Shown: positions 42,731 to 52,409, counted from the stretch's first letter. The stretch: 64,000 nucleotides of DNA from Planococcus sp. ISL-110 (GCF_018613575.1 NZ_JAGGPX010000006.1:71770-135769); one strand, 5' to 3'. Numbers and translations: made by a program. Notes: generated by a model not told the origin, from the sequence alone.

Positions 42731-43621
42731 ATGGAACAGATACCTTTGATCGTTAGCACAGATTGGCTGGAGCAGCGTTTGGGGGACCCGCAAATGCGCA
42801 TTGTGGATGCAACAACTTTTATGGACATTTCCGAAGCTGGCGGTGTGCCTTCTGTCTATTCGGGAAAACCTTCCTATGAGAAAGAGCATATCCCAGGAGC
42901 GGTATACGCCGATCTGCTGAATGAACTGTCGAATCCGGAATCTCCACTGCCGTTCACGGCTCCGCCCCGCGGTCATTTCATCAGAAAAATGACTCAACTT
43001 GGCATAGGGGACGGGAGTTATACAGTCATCTACGACCAGGGCGCGCTGGTGGGAAATCCGGTTGTTGCTGCCTATTGGGCTTCGCGGCTGGCTTGGCAGA
43101 TGCAGTATGAAGGATTCGGAAATATCGCGATACTGGATGGCGGGTTGCCGAAATGGAAAGAAGAAGGCCGTCCGCTAACGGCTGTTTCAGGAAACTACCC
43201 ACTGGCATCCTTTACCGGACAGCGTCGCCCTGAGCTGCTTGCTACGAAAGAAGATGTACAGAACGCGATTAATGATGATACTGTTGTCTTGATCAATAGC
43301 CTATCGCCAGAGGATTTCAGAGGCGAGACGGATGCCTATCCAAGAAAAGGCCATATCCCGAGCAGCATTAATGTTTTTTTCGGCAGTCATGCCGACATGG
43401 AAACGAAAAGAATGTATAATGATGCTGCGCTTCGGGAGCCATTTGAAAAAGTCGGGGCGTTGGATCCAAATAAAAAAGTCATCACCTACTGTGGTGGAGG
43501 AATCGCCGCCACCTGGACTTCGCTGATTCTCAATAAACTGGGCCAGAAAAACGTGGCCGTCTACGACGGATCCCTGAATGAATGGGCCAGCGACCCATCC
43601 TGTCCACTGACGACGATGTAA
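42731..43621 (+). CDS. Two-domain sulfurtransferase (mercaptopyruvate type)
   Basis: A 296-residue tandem rhodanese. The N-terminal domain (about 8-145) keeps the fold (YEKEHIPGAVYADL) but has IYDQGAL at the active-site position, so it is inactive as usual. The C-terminal domain has Cys254 in YCGGGIAAT, closer to the CG(S/G)GV(T/S) loop of 3-mercaptopyruvate sulfurtransferase than to CRKGVT of thiosulfate sulfurtransferase. GAGGAGAGTGCAAA precedes the ATG. Divergent from cysK, suggesting use in sulfur transfer from cysteine products. Confidence 0.88.
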   Translation: MEQIPLIVSTDWLEQRLGDPQMRIVDATTFMDISEAGGVPSVYSGKPSYEKEHIPGAVYADLLNELSNPESPLPFTAPPRGHFIRKMTQLGIGDGSYTVIYDQGALVGNPVVAAYWASRLAWQMQYEGFGNIAILDGGLPKWKEEGRPLTAVSGNYPLASFTGQRRPELLATKEDVQNAINDDTVVLINSLSPEDFRGETDAYPRKGHIPSSINVFFGSHADMETKRMYNDAALREPFEKVGALDPNKKVITYCGGGIAATWTSLILNKLGQKNVAVYDGSLNEWASDPSCPLTTM

Positions 43622-43810
43622 GTCGGACTAAAGAAACGACATTCCACGCTGTACAAGAAGAATGAGGTGAAGAAATCGCTTCAGGCGTACGTTCTCCGCT
43701 TTTTCTTCTAGCTATTTGTCGGTTGTATGATTCCTGTCCTGTGAAACCGAAACAGACTTTGCGAAATAGTACGTATTATAAAATTTTTATTTCGACCTAT
43801 ATGGAAATTA

Positions 43811-43850
43811 AAAAAACCGCGCTGCCTCAGAAAAGGCAACGTGGTTTTTT
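43811..43850. terminator. Terminator between sulfurtransferase and ade
   Basis: AAAAAACCgcGcTGCCT and AGGCAaCGtGGTTTTTT, with A and T runs on both sides, so it can serve both converging genes. Confidence 0.85.
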
Positions 43851-43855
43851 GGTGT

Positions 43856-45583
43856 TTATTCTGCAGCTACAGCCACATCGATATGCTGAAAACTGGCGAC
43901 ATCAAACAAGCCGCAATCGGTCAGCTTTAAATGGGGGATGACTGGCAATGACAGGAACGACAGGGTTAAAAAGGCGTTGAAATGGGTCGGTGCGCCAATC
44001 TGCAAAAGGCTTTCATCAAGCATTTTGAGCTGTTCATAAACGGCGTCGAACGGCTCCTCTGTCATCAATCCTGCAATGGCAAGGGGCAGGCTCGCCAACA
44101 CCTTGCCATTTTGTACAACGACCAATCCGCCTTTTAGGCTGTGCACGGCTTCAGCTGCGGTTTTGATGTCACTGTCAGTTGTGCCAACAGCGATGATATT
44201 GTGCGAGTCGTGCGCGACGGTAGTAGCAATGGCTCCATTTTTCAGGTCAAGCCCCTGGACGATGCCAAGGCCGATATTGCCGGTGGCACGATGGCGCTCA
44301 ATCACAGCAATTTTCAGAAGATCCTTAGTTGGATTTGAAACAAAGAAACCATTAACGACCGGCATTTCCAAAATCAAATGTTCTGTGATGAGATTGTTGG
44401 GGTTGATGCCGATGACATGTGCCTTGGTGCTGTTGCCCATCGGAATTTGGAAGCTGGCGGCCGAAAGTTCTGCAATGCGCACCGTATCCTGAACCACAGT
44501 TGCATCCGTTTTTTTCTGGACAGGCCCTACATAGCATCCGTTCTGTGCTGCCAGTTTCCCACCTTTATAGACTTCTTTGATCGTGAACTCTTCCAGGCTA
44601 TCGAGCAGCAGAAAATCTGCGTCGTAACCCGGAGCAATAGCGCCTTTTTGCCGCAGTCCGAAGCATTGCGCCGCATTGTGGCTGCCCATCGAGATGGCAG
44701 TAACGGGATGGATGCCTTGCTTGATGGCAGTCCGGACATTGTAGTCGACGCTGCCTTCTTCAATCAAATCATCCAAGTGCTTATCGTCTGTACAGAACAA
44801 GCAGCGATGGGCATTTTGTTCTGTGACACCTTCGAGCAAAGCGTGGAGGTTTTTCGCAACGGATCCTTCGCGGAGCATGACATACATGCCGCGTTCCAGG
44901 CGCATGATCATTTCTTCTTTCGAGACACATTCATGGTCGGTCAGAATGCCGGCAGATCCGTAGACGTTGATATCATTCTCTGAGAGTCCGGCTGCGTGCC
45001 CATCAATTTGAGGGCTTAGCAGAAGTTTATCAAGCATGGCATCATCTCCACGCAGAACAGCGGGGAAGTCCATGACTTCGGCTAATCCGAGAACTCCATC
45101 CCGTTGCAGAAAAGGTGCCAGGTCCTCAGCAGAAAGCTGGGCGCCTGCATTTTCGAACCCTGTGGAAGGGACACAAGAAGGCAGCATGAACTTTATGTCG
45201 AGCAATGTCGATTCGGCATCCTTCATCATATATTCGAGCCCGGCAGTGCCGCTGACGTTGGCGATTTCATGCGGATCGGTGATGACTGTCGTGACGCCAT
45301 GGGGCAGCACGGCTTGTGAAAACTGCTGCGGTGTCACCATAGACGATTCAATGTGGACATGTGCATCGATTAAGCCAGGAGCAATGAATTTTCCGGTGGC
45401 GTCGATTTCCTGAATGCCTTCATAATCCCCGATGCCGACAATGACGCCATCACTGATGGCTACGTCACCTGTGGTCAGGCTTTTCGTGAAGACATTGACA
45501 ATGGACGCATGGCGAATCACCAGGTCGGCTTTTCTTGTTTTATTGGCGGCGTCTATCCGATTTTTTAAATGGGTTTTATTCAC
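43856..45583 (-). CDS. ade: Adenine deaminase
   Basis: A 575-residue amidohydrolase that converts adenine to hypoxanthine and ammonia. Metal motif DAHVHIESSMVTP near 72-84, DPHEIANVSG near 102, EVMDFPAVL near 149, DHECVS near 196, CTDDKHLDD near 242 and the family-specific HDSHNIIAVGT near 425. Length matches the Bacillus enzyme. AAAGGAGCCTGAATAACC precedes the ATG at 45583. Used for purine salvage; it stands alone. Confidence 0.93.
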   Translation of the reverse strand: MNKTHLKNRIDAANKTRKADLVIRHASIVNVFTKSLTTGDVAISDGVIVGIGDYEGIQEIDATGKFIAPGLIDAHVHIESSMVTPQQFSQAVLPHGVTTVITDPHEIANVSGTAGLEYMMKDAESTLLDIKFMLPSCVPSTGFENAGAQLSAEDLAPFLQRDGVLGLAEVMDFPAVLRGDDAMLDKLLLSPQIDGHAAGLSENDINVYGSAGILTDHECVSKEEMIMRLERGMYVMLREGSVAKNLHALLEGVTEQNAHRCLFCTDDKHLDDLIEEGSVDYNVRTAIKQGIHPVTAISMGSHNAAQCFGLRQKGAIAPGYDADFLLLDSLEEFTIKEVYKGGKLAAQNGCYVGPVQKKTDATVVQDTVRIAELSAASFQIPMGNSTKAHVIGINPNNLITEHLILEMPVVNGFFVSNPTKDLLKIAVIERHRATGNIGLGIVQGLDLKNGAIATTVAHDSHNIIAVGTTDSDIKTAAEAVHSLKGGLVVVQNGKVLASLPLAIAGLMTEEPFDAVYEQLKMLDESLLQIGAPTHFNAFLTLSFLSLPVIPHLKLTDCGLFDVASFQHIDVAVAAE

Positions 45584-45848
45584 GGTTATTCAGGCTCCTT
45601 TAAAGTGGTTTGAATTGAACGGAACGGATCGAATTGAATTGAAGGAACTGGAATATGGTTGAGGTCAGTTGAATGGACAGATAAGTAAGCTTTGACTTAT
45701 TCTACAGCACATATCGGATTTGCTCTAGCAAAAAGGCAGGATGACTGACGCTTCTGTTGCTGTGGAAAGTGAGAAGATTTTATTTCGCAGCTGGAAAGGG
45801 ATATAATGGATAAATCAGCTGTGAATGTAGTAGAAAGAAGATGACCAT
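45584..45848. other. ade upstream region with GAATTGAA repeats
   Basis: A 265-base spacer. From 45608 to 45675 it is built of short repeats around GAATTGAA and GGAACGGA-like words. No gene or riboswitch is recognised. Confidence 0.4.
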
Positions 45849-46907
45849 ATGACGATTTCTCCGATGGCAAAAGCATTTGTAATCGGCTTGGCCGGCGCAG
45901 GACTTTTTTTGGCAGCGGGAGCGCCGATGCCCTGGCTGCTTGGCCCTTTGTTCGCGGTCCTGCTCATGCAATTATTCACACCGGTTTCGCTGAAATGGCA
46001 TTCCCGCTTCCGCAATGGGGGATTGGTTGTGGCGGGCTATGTTATCGGCCATGCCTTTACACTGGAAGCATTGCAGGGAATGAAACAGTATTTCCTGGCG
46101 ATGGTGTTGATCAATATCGCCTTTTTCGTCCTTTTCCTGTTTATCAGTTCACTGATGGCTTCACGGACAAATGCTGATCAGGCAACGGCGATGACCTGCT
46201 GCGTTCCGGGAGGCTTGTCTCAGATCATCACTTTTGCCGAGGAACAGAAAACCATCGATTTGACGGCGGTGACTTTTTATCATGTTCTCCGTGTGTTATT
46301 GATTGTCGCGATTGTTCCATTCATCGTCGCAAATGGCGGGTCTTCGCATGTCGAAGAACTGGGGCAAGGGGATTACTCTGCGCAGCTTTTCGGTTTGTTG
46401 GTGCTATGTTACGGAGCGGGGATGCTGGCACAAAAAGGAAAAGTGCCGACCGCTTTTTTGCTGGGACCGGTTTTTCTAATCATGGCGTTTAACCTGGTTG
46501 GCGTGGCAGTACCGGTCATGCCGGGTTCTTTCCTGCACATCGCACAACTATTCATCGGCATTTACATCGGGTTGCTGTTGAAGAAAGAGGATCTGAAATT
46601 GACGAAAGGGATGATTTTCTATTCGTTTTTTTCGAGTACTGTACTCATCGCCTTTGCCTACGGCATCAGCTTTATTCTGCAGGATCTCTACGGCTTGAGC
46701 TTTTCCACCAGTTTTCTGAGCGTGGTGCCGGGCGGGCTTGACCAGATGGGCATCATCGCAGCATCGGTTCATGCGGATGTAACTGTAGTGACAGCTTTCC
46801 AGCTGTTCCGAATTTTATTTTTAACGGTATTGATTGTGCCGTTTGTTAAATTTGTTGCTGTCCGCAGTGAGCAGAAGAAAAAAGTTTCTGCGGAAAATGC
46901 AGGATAG
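45849..46907 (+). CDS. AbrB-family (ammonia monooxygenase-like) membrane protein
   Basis: A 352-residue membrane protein with about 10 helices in two related halves. The repeated signature is APMPWLLGPL near residues 24-33 in the first half, and the RNGGLVVAGYVIG and VPGGLDQMG/VPGGLSQII loops mark the two halves. Despite names such as putative ammonia monooxygenase or AbrB regulator, this family is an uncharacterised membrane protein, unrelated to the DNA-binding AbrB. GAAGATGACCAT precedes the ATG. Stands alone. Confidence 0.82.
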   Translation: MTISPMAKAFVIGLAGAGLFLAAGAPMPWLLGPLFAVLLMQLFTPVSLKWHSRFRNGGLVVAGYVIGHAFTLEALQGMKQYFLAMVLINIAFFVLFLFISSLMASRTNADQATAMTCCVPGGLSQIITFAEEQKTIDLTAVTFYHVLRVLLIVAIVPFIVANGGSSHVEELGQGDYSAQLFGLLVLCYGAGMLAQKGKVPTAFLLGPVFLIMAFNLVGVAVPVMPGSFLHIAQLFIGIYIGLLLKKEDLKLTKGMIFYSFFSSTVLIAFAYGISFILQDLYGLSFSTSFLSVVPGGLDQMGIIAASVHADVTVVTAFQLFRILFLTVLIVPFVKFVAVRSEQKKKVSAENAG

Positions 46908-47110
46908 ACCCAAAAGGCAGCCTTATTCTTTTGATTCTTTATAGATGGAGTAATCAAAATCAGCAGGCTGCCATCCTGATAAATACTGGGAGTTCCTACG
47001 GATCGGCTATCGTCAATGGCCAAACCGATTTTCATAAACTCGCAGACTATGTGTTCTACATTATCGCATCAAGTAAATCTCTGATGTCTTGAGAAATTTA
47101 AAGGCACGTT

Positions 47111-47368
47111 TAATGAACACTTGCTATAGGATCGAACGGATTGGTGTTTACACCGTATCTTGTTGGGGAAAGAACACCACATGCAGATGCTGCGATTCGC
47201 GGCAGTTTTATTGGGATGGACGGCTCGCATCGCCGGAAAGATTTTGCCTGTGCAGTTCTGGAAGGAATCAGATTTTCCTTGAACGAATCGATTTCGATTT
47301 TCAGGGAAAGCCGCTAAAAAACGATGGATACGATTGTATCCATCGGAGGCGGTGCCCAAAATAAAACC
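47111..47368 (+). pseudogene. Xylulokinase (FGGY) fragment
   Basis: The plus frame around 47135-47368 reads [19 protein letters not shown], then [39 protein letters not shown], a TAA at 47315-47317, and in the same frame KTMDTIVSIGGGAQNK. This is the start of the second FGGY domain of xylulokinase, with the GERTPHAD and SIGGGAKN hallmarks. The first domain and the final third are missing, and one stop interrupts the rest. It lies within the otherwise gene-free stretch 46908-47431. Confidence 0.75.
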
Positions 47369-47392
47369 TCAACTTAACAGTTGAGGTTTTTT
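47363..47392 (+). terminator. Terminator after the FGGY fragment
   Basis: AAAACCTCAACT and AGTTGAGGTTTT around TAAC, with further T. It cuts into the fragment, so it probably came with the rearrangement or belonged to a lost neighbour. Confidence 0.8.
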
Positions 47393-47431
47393 CTGTAAAG
47401 AAAACCCAATCTTAAAAAGAGGTGAGCAATA

Positions 47432-48415
47432 ATGAACTATCGTCAACTTGGCAATACAGATATGAAAATAAGTGAATTAAGCTTTGGAACATGGGCAATC
47501 GGCGGTTCATGGGGCAACATCAATGATGAGCAATCGTTAAAAGCATTGGAATACGCCATGGAAAAAGGTGTGAATTTCTTCGATACAGCAGATGTTTACG
47601 GAGATGGACACAGTGAAGAGCTGCTTGGGAAAGCGACAAAAGGGAAGCATGACGAAATCCATATCGCCACGAAGTTTTGTCGGGCAGGGGATATTCATGA
47701 TCCACAGACTTACTCAATGGAACAGGTTTCGAAATATGCTGAAGCGAGCTTGAAGCGTCTTGGACGTGAGCGAATTGACTTGTTTCAGATTCATTGTCCA
47801 TCGATGGAAATTCTAGAGGACGCCAGTGTTTTTGGGGTGCTGGACAAGCTGAAGGAACAAGGGAAAATCCGTTCTTACGGAGTCAGTGTGGAAACAGTGG
47901 AGGAAGGGCTCTTATGTCTTGATAATCCGAATGTCAGCAGTTTGCAGGTGATTTTCAATCTGTTCCGCCAAAAACCGATGGAAGAGCTATTCCCGAAAGC
48001 GCTAGAGAAAAATGTCGGAATACTGGCCCGTGTCCCGCTGGCAAGTGGGTTGTTGACGGGTAAATTCAAATCGGATTCACAATTCGAATCGGATGATCAC
48101 CGAAACTTTAACCGCGACGGAGAAGCATTCAATGTCGGAGAAACCTTTGCGGGGATAGAATTTGCAAAAGGCGTGGAATTGAGCGACCAGCTTGCCTGGA
48201 TTGCAGACGGTCGAGGCAATCGTACACAGGCCGCATTAAAATGGATCTTGCAGCAGGAAGCAATCACATCGGTCATCCCAGGATTCAGAAATGTAGCGCA
48301 GACAGAAGATAATCTGAAGGCGCTGGATGCCCAGAATTTTTCACCAGAAGAAATAGAGCAATTGGCGAAATTCTACAAAGAGCATGTACACTCGGAAATA
48401 AGAGGCGTGTATTAA
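47432..48415 (+). CDS. Aldo/keto reductase
   Basis: A 327-residue NADPH-dependent AKR of the Tas/YccK type. Catalytic tetrad visible as Asp and Tyr in FFDTADVYGDGHSEELLG (near 49-66), Lys in IHIATKFCR, and His in LFQIHCPS. Cofactor segment ITSVIPGFRNVAQTEDNL near 280-297. AAAGAGGTGAGCAATA precedes the ATG. 84 bp upstream of a Gfo/Idh oxidoreductase gene; the pair probably acts on sugars or polyols. Confidence 0.88.
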   Translation: MNYRQLGNTDMKISELSFGTWAIGGSWGNINDEQSLKALEYAMEKGVNFFDTADVYGDGHSEELLGKATKGKHDEIHIATKFCRAGDIHDPQTYSMEQVSKYAEASLKRLGRERIDLFQIHCPSMEILEDASVFGVLDKLKEQGKIRSYGVSVETVEEGLLCLDNPNVSSLQVIFNLFRQKPMEELFPKALEKNVGILARVPLASGLLTGKFKSDSQFESDDHRNFNRDGEAFNVGETFAGIEFAKGVELSDQLAWIADGRGNRTQAALKWILQQEAITSVIPGFRNVAQTEDNLKALDAQNFSPEEIEQLAKFYKEHVHSEIRGVY

Positions 48416-48499
48416 AAAAGCCTTACCGCTAAGAAGGTGAAATGCTTTTTTGGCGATTTTGCTTAAGTGTTCAAGAGTTTTAAAAAAGGAGAGATTTTG

Positions 48500-49501
48500 A
48501 TGGAGAAAATTCGTTGGGGAGTACTGAGTACAGCCCGTATTGGCAGAACACAAGTGATTCCGGCTATTGGCCGCGCTGACAACGCTGAAATCGTCGCCAT
48601 AGCAAGCCGAACCAGTAAAGTGCATGCGGCAGCTCAGGAATTGAAGATTCCAAAAGCCTATGAAAGTTATGAAGAACTGCTGGACGACCCGGAAGTTGAT
48701 GCTGTTTATATCCCGCTTCCAAACCATTTGCATAAAGAATGGGTAATTCGTTCGGCACAAAAAGGCAAGCATGTCCTTTGTGAGAAACCCTTTGCATTAA
48801 GTGAGGTGGAAACGGAAGAAATGATTGCAGCTTGCCTGGAACATGGCGTCAAATTCATGGAAGCATTCATGTATCAATTGCATCCTCAGCATGCAAGGGT
48901 AAAAGAAATCGTCGCTTCAGGTGAAATCGGAGAAATCAAGTTGGTGAAATCCAGCCACTCTTTTTATTTACATAATCGCTCAAGTGATATCCGAATGGAT
49001 GCCGTAATGGGGGGAGGGAGCATTTATGATGTCGGATGCTATTCGATTCAAGCTATCCGCCATCTTACGGATGCCGAGCCGATGGAAATCATGGCTCAAG
49101 GAGAAATCGATCCGGTAAAAGGGATCGACTTGACTGGAATCGTCCACATGAAGATGAGCAACGGAATTCATGCCCTGTTCGATTGCAGCTTCGATATGGC
49201 CAGCAGAAATGAATACGAGCTGATCGGCACAGAAGGAAGCATTAAAGTGCCATTTGCCTTCCGTCCGGATATTAATGACAATAAAGGAGTAATACTCGTC
49301 CAAAAAGAGGGGATTGTACGAGAAGAAAAAGTGCAGGGGGATATTTACCGGCTGGAAATTGAAGGTTTTTCCAACGCGATTTTAACGGATTCAGTGCCGG
49401 CCATTACAGCCGATTCCACAATCAAGAATATGCGGGTGATCGACGCTTGCTATAAATCCTTGAGAACTGGAAAGAAAATCGTTATGGAAGAGCGCAATTA
49501 A
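48500..49501 (+). CDS. Gfo/Idh/MocA-family oxidoreductase
   Basis: A 333-residue NAD(P)-dependent sugar dehydrogenase. N-terminal Rossmann fold (RWGVLSTARIGRTQVIPAIG), the motif CEKPFALSEVE near 92-102 with the conserved Lys, and MEAFMYQLHPQH near 120; the C-terminal domain has GGGSIYDVGCYSIQAIR with the Asp...His-like pair near 170-186. ATG 48500 follows AAAAGGAGAGATTTTG; the earlier start at 48467 has no site. Likely in a unit with the aldo/keto reductase. Substrate unknown. Confidence 0.87.
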   Translation: MEKIRWGVLSTARIGRTQVIPAIGRADNAEIVAIASRTSKVHAAAQELKIPKAYESYEELLDDPEVDAVYIPLPNHLHKEWVIRSAQKGKHVLCEKPFALSEVETEEMIAACLEHGVKFMEAFMYQLHPQHARVKEIVASGEIGEIKLVKSSHSFYLHNRSSDIRMDAVMGGGSIYDVGCYSIQAIRHLTDAEPMEIMAQGEIDPVKGIDLTGIVHMKMSNGIHALFDCSFDMASRNEYELIGTEGSIKVPFAFRPDINDNKGVILVQKEGIVREEKVQGDIYRLEIEGFSNAILTDSVPAITADSTIKNMRVIDACYKSLRTGKKIVMEERN

Positions 49502-49706
49502 TCAATAGATGAATGTTTCGAAAGTATACTTATTTTTGTTTTTTTACTGGATCCTACCAATCAACAGCAAAAGATTCTGGAAAATAGAAAAAGGGACGCA
49601 GGCAGGCTATGGAACGACAGAACCCGCCTGCGAATGGGGGCTGCACGAGAGAGCGGGATCCGGAATCATATGAGGCTTCGCAGACCAGCTATTCGTTTAA
49701 TACGAT

Positions 49707-50627
49707 CTAAGGCACATAGAGCTCGCCTTGTCCAATGACGATTGCAGTGCCGCCGATCTTAACTTCCTGGTACTTTTGTTTTTTCTTGGTGATGGTAATG
49801 TCGATGAAGCTCGGCCGTCCCATTTCAATGCCCTGTTCGCTACGGATGGAGTAGCTCTCTTCTTCGCTGCTGTCGATAACGCCATGCTCCACCAGGAATG
49901 CACCGAGAGGTCCGCAGGCAGCGCCGGTTGCTGGATCTTCTGGGATGCCCATGGCAGGAGCGAACATTCGGCAGTGGACAGTCGATGTGTCGTGTTCGGT
50001 TTCTGTCGTAAAGGCGAAAATGTGCTGGCGGTCGGGAATGCCGCTGAAATGGCGTTCCCAGACATCGGTGCGGAAATTGATTTCCTTGATGGCAGCGAGA
50101 GAGCGAATGGGAACGAACAGGAATGGCAGGCCGGAAGAAATGGTTTGAATAGGAAAGCGTGTATCCAGTTCACCTTTGGGCAACGACAGCAAATCTGCCA
50201 CCAGGGCTTGTCTTGTCAATATTTCTCCGAAAACGGGGAGGGGCTGGATCATTTCCACTTTGCTGATTTTTTCTCCTTCCTTCTGGACAGTCACTGTGAT
50301 GTCTCCCAATCCTTCCTCAATGATCCATCTATTAAGCCCATGCTGTGAAGGCAGCATTTTAAGATAAGCCATGACAAAAGCCGTTCCGATTGTAGGATGC
50401 CCTGCAATCGGCAATTCCACTTGGGGTGTAAAGATCCGTAGACTGATTTGATTGTGCGGCTTTTTGGGTGGGCAGATAAATGCTGTTTCCGATAAGTTCA
50501 GCTCATTGGCAATCTGCTGCATCGTTTTTGAATCCACACCAGAGCCGTCATGAAAAACGGCCAATGGATTGCCGCCAAAAGTCTCGGTGGTGAAAACGTC
50601 GACCAATGTATATCTCAAAGTTTGCAT
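49707..50627 (-). CDS. PhzF-family isomerase-like protein
   Basis: A 306-residue PhzF protein with a two-lobed diaminopimelate-epimerase fold. Features: VFTTETFGGNPLAVF near 11-25, LSETAF with the active-site Glu47, GHPTIGTAFVMA near 77, and the DPATGAACGPLGAFL loop near 225. The family has varied, mostly unknown substrates; no phenazine genes are here. AAAGGAGGATTTTT precedes the ATG. Alone on the minus strand. Confidence 0.88.
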   Translation of the reverse strand: MQTLRYTLVDVFTTETFGGNPLAVFHDGSGVDSKTMQQIANELNLSETAFICPPKKPHNQISLRIFTPQVELPIAGHPTIGTAFVMAYLKMLPSQHGLNRWIIEEGLGDITVTVQKEGEKISKVEMIQPLPVFGEILTRQALVADLLSLPKGELDTRFPIQTISSGLPFLFVPIRSLAAIKEINFRTDVWERHFSGIPDRQHIFAFTTETEHDTSTVHCRMFAPAMGIPEDPATGAACGPLGAFLVEHGVIDSSEEESYSIRSEQGIEMGRPSFIDITITKKKQKYQEVKIGGTAIVIGQGELYVP

Positions 50628-50772
50628 AAAAATCCTCCTTTGTTTGAGTAGTAAGCCTCTGTAGTTTCTTTGTATCAGTTACCTGCTGAAAAGTCCAACA
50701 CCTTTCATTGCAATCGATCCGGTTTGAGAATAGAGTAGATATAATGAAACAGAAAAGAAAAGAGGAAAGTGT

Positions 50773-51429
50773 GTGAAAAAACAGATTGTAGTCATCGGGT
50801 TAGGGCGCTTTGGAAGCAGTGTCTGCAAAGAGCTGTACAGCATGGGACATGAAGTTATGGCCATAGATACGGATCCGGAAAAAGTCGATGCTTTAAGGGA
50901 TTATGCATCTTTTACCGTCCTTGCGGATGCCACAGATGAAAACCAGTTGAAATCTTTGGGTGTCCGGAATTTTGAGCATGCCATAGTGGCAATCGGAGAC
51001 AACCTTCAAGCCAGTGTCTTGTGTACCTTGATGCTGAAGGAACTTGGTTTGCCGAAGGTGTGGGTAAAAGCGCGGGATCTGCAGCATGAAAAAATCCTGC
51101 ACAAAGTCGGTGCTGACCGTGTCATTCAGCCTGAAAAAGAAATGGGAATCCGTGTAGCCCATCATGTCGATTCGGAAAAAATTGTGGATTATATTGACCT
51201 TTCCCGGGATTACAGCATTATCGAGCTGGTGGCTTCCGGCAAGATGGCCAATAAAACCTTGATTAGTCTGGACATCCGCAAAGAATTCAACTGCGTCGTA
51301 CTGGCAATAAAAAGAATGGAAGATGTCAATATTGCACCAGCAATAGATGACCTTGTCGAGCAAGGCGATATACTGATTGTGATGGGACATAAAGATGATC
51401 TGAAGCGCCTAGAGGATAAAGCACTATAG
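50773..51429 (+). CDS. ktrC: Potassium uptake regulator, KtrC/KtrA type
   Basis: A 218-residue cytoplasmic RCK protein that gates a KtrB/KtrD potassium channel. RCK_N Rossmann fold with GLGRFGSSVCKEL near 9-21, acidic IDTDPEK, and ATDENQL; RCK_C domain (about 135-218) containing IDLSRDYSIIELVAS and GDILIVMGH. GTG 50773 follows GAGGAAAGTGT. No channel gene is adjacent, as for B. subtilis ktrC. KtrA is the alternative name. Confidence 0.87.
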   Translation: MKKQIVVIGLGRFGSSVCKELYSMGHEVMAIDTDPEKVDALRDYASFTVLADATDENQLKSLGVRNFEHAIVAIGDNLQASVLCTLMLKELGLPKVWVKARDLQHEKILHKVGADRVIQPEKEMGIRVAHHVDSEKIVDYIDLSRDYSIIELVASGKMANKTLISLDIRKEFNCVVLAIKRMEDVNIAPAIDDLVEQGDILIVMGHKDDLKRLEDKAL

Positions 51430-51438
51430 CGTATAGAC

Positions 51439-51468
51439 AGCCGGCTCCATCTGAGAGCCGGCTATTTT
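51439..51468 (+). terminator. Terminator of ktrC
   Basis: AGCCGGCTC and GAGCCGGCT, perfect 9-bp stem, 7-base loop, then ATTTTC. Confidence 0.85.
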
Positions 51469-51567
51469 CATCCCGAAATGCTGTTTAATGACCTCACTCA
51501 TCGGGAATACTGCCTATAATATAGAAAGAAAAAGTGAATCGTTTTGCAGGGGATGGGGGAGTTGAGG

Positions 51568-52227
51568 TTGGAAATTCGAATAGAATGGACCTATAAAATT
51601 CCCAAAGGCCCAGAGACAAACTTCTTTTCTGAAGAAATGCCGGCAGCGATGGCTTTGGTGATTGCTGAGGATCTGGAGCGCAATGGGCGGTCAAAAAATC
51701 TTCATTTTGTCGATAGGTTCGACAGTAGCTGGACTATAAAGGAAATGAAGGTCTATTTGAAAGGGATTGAAACCGAACCTCATAACGTAATTGTTTATTT
51801 TGATGGAGGCTACGAGCGACTCACCAGAAGCGCAGGCCTAGGTTGTGTCATCTATTACGAACAAAATGGTAAATCTTATCGGCTGAGGACCAATGCAATT
51901 GTCGATAGACTTTCTTCTAATAATGAATCGGAATATGCCGCCCTCTATTTTTGTCTGCAGGAACTGGAATATTTGAAGGTTCACCATCTGCCTGTCCGTT
52001 TTATCGGGGATTCACGAATTGTCATAAACGGAATGGCCGATGAATGGCCGGCGATCGAAGAGCAACTGGTTTCCTGGACCGGGCGAATTGAAGAAAAAAT
52101 AGTTGAACTGGGTATTCGGCCTGAATATGAATTAATACCGCGCAAAGCCAATGCAGAAGCCGATAAACTGGCTACACAAGCTTTGAATGGGATTCGAATA
52201 GCAGCAACAAGTGAAATTATTGCTTAA
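51568..52227 (+). CDS. RNase H-like protein (reverse transcriptase-like, YpeP type)
   Basis: About 219 residues. The N-terminal 75 residues are a YpeP-type leader (IRIEWTYKIPKGPETNFFSE); then an RNase H fold with the acidic set YFDGGYERLTRSAG (Asp), NNESEYAALYFCLQELEYL (Glu), GDSRIVINGMADEW (Asp) and ANAEADKLATQAL (Asp). All four metal residues are present, so hydrolysis of RNA-DNA hybrids is possible. Start is uncertain: TTG 51568 has GGGGGAGTTGAGG at good distance; ATG 51553 and 51544 have weaker sites. Confidence 0.75.
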   Translation: MEIRIEWTYKIPKGPETNFFSEEMPAAMALVIAEDLERNGRSKNLHFVDRFDSSWTIKEMKVYLKGIETEPHNVIVYFDGGYERLTRSAGLGCVIYYEQNGKSYRLRTNAIVDRLSSNNESEYAALYFCLQELEYLKVHHLPVRFIGDSRIVINGMADEWPAIEEQLVSWTGRIEEKIVELGIRPEYELIPRKANAEADKLATQALNGIRIAATSEIIA

Positions 52228-52380
52228 GGAGTTACTATATAAATACTTGTATGGCCGACAGGAAAGGAGGGAGTCTGGTTTTTGACGGCATGCAAAACTG
52301 GAATTTGGGCAGTTGACTCTGGTGGCACAAAAGCAATCTAGTACTTTATATTCAAAAATCAGAATAGTCTGTTTTTTCTC

Positions 52381-52409
52381 TTGCGGAATTGGGAGTAATA
52401 GGTTATAAA
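52381..52409 (+). promoter_or_regulatory. Promoter of the DUF4397-sortase unit
   Basis: TTGCGG (52381-52386), 17-base spacer, TATAAA (52404-52409), about 50 bases before the start codon. Confidence 0.6.

Noticed and set aside
44378-44983. 201-codon frame opposite adenine deaminase
   Set aside because: Shadow frame; ade motifs on the other strand are complete.
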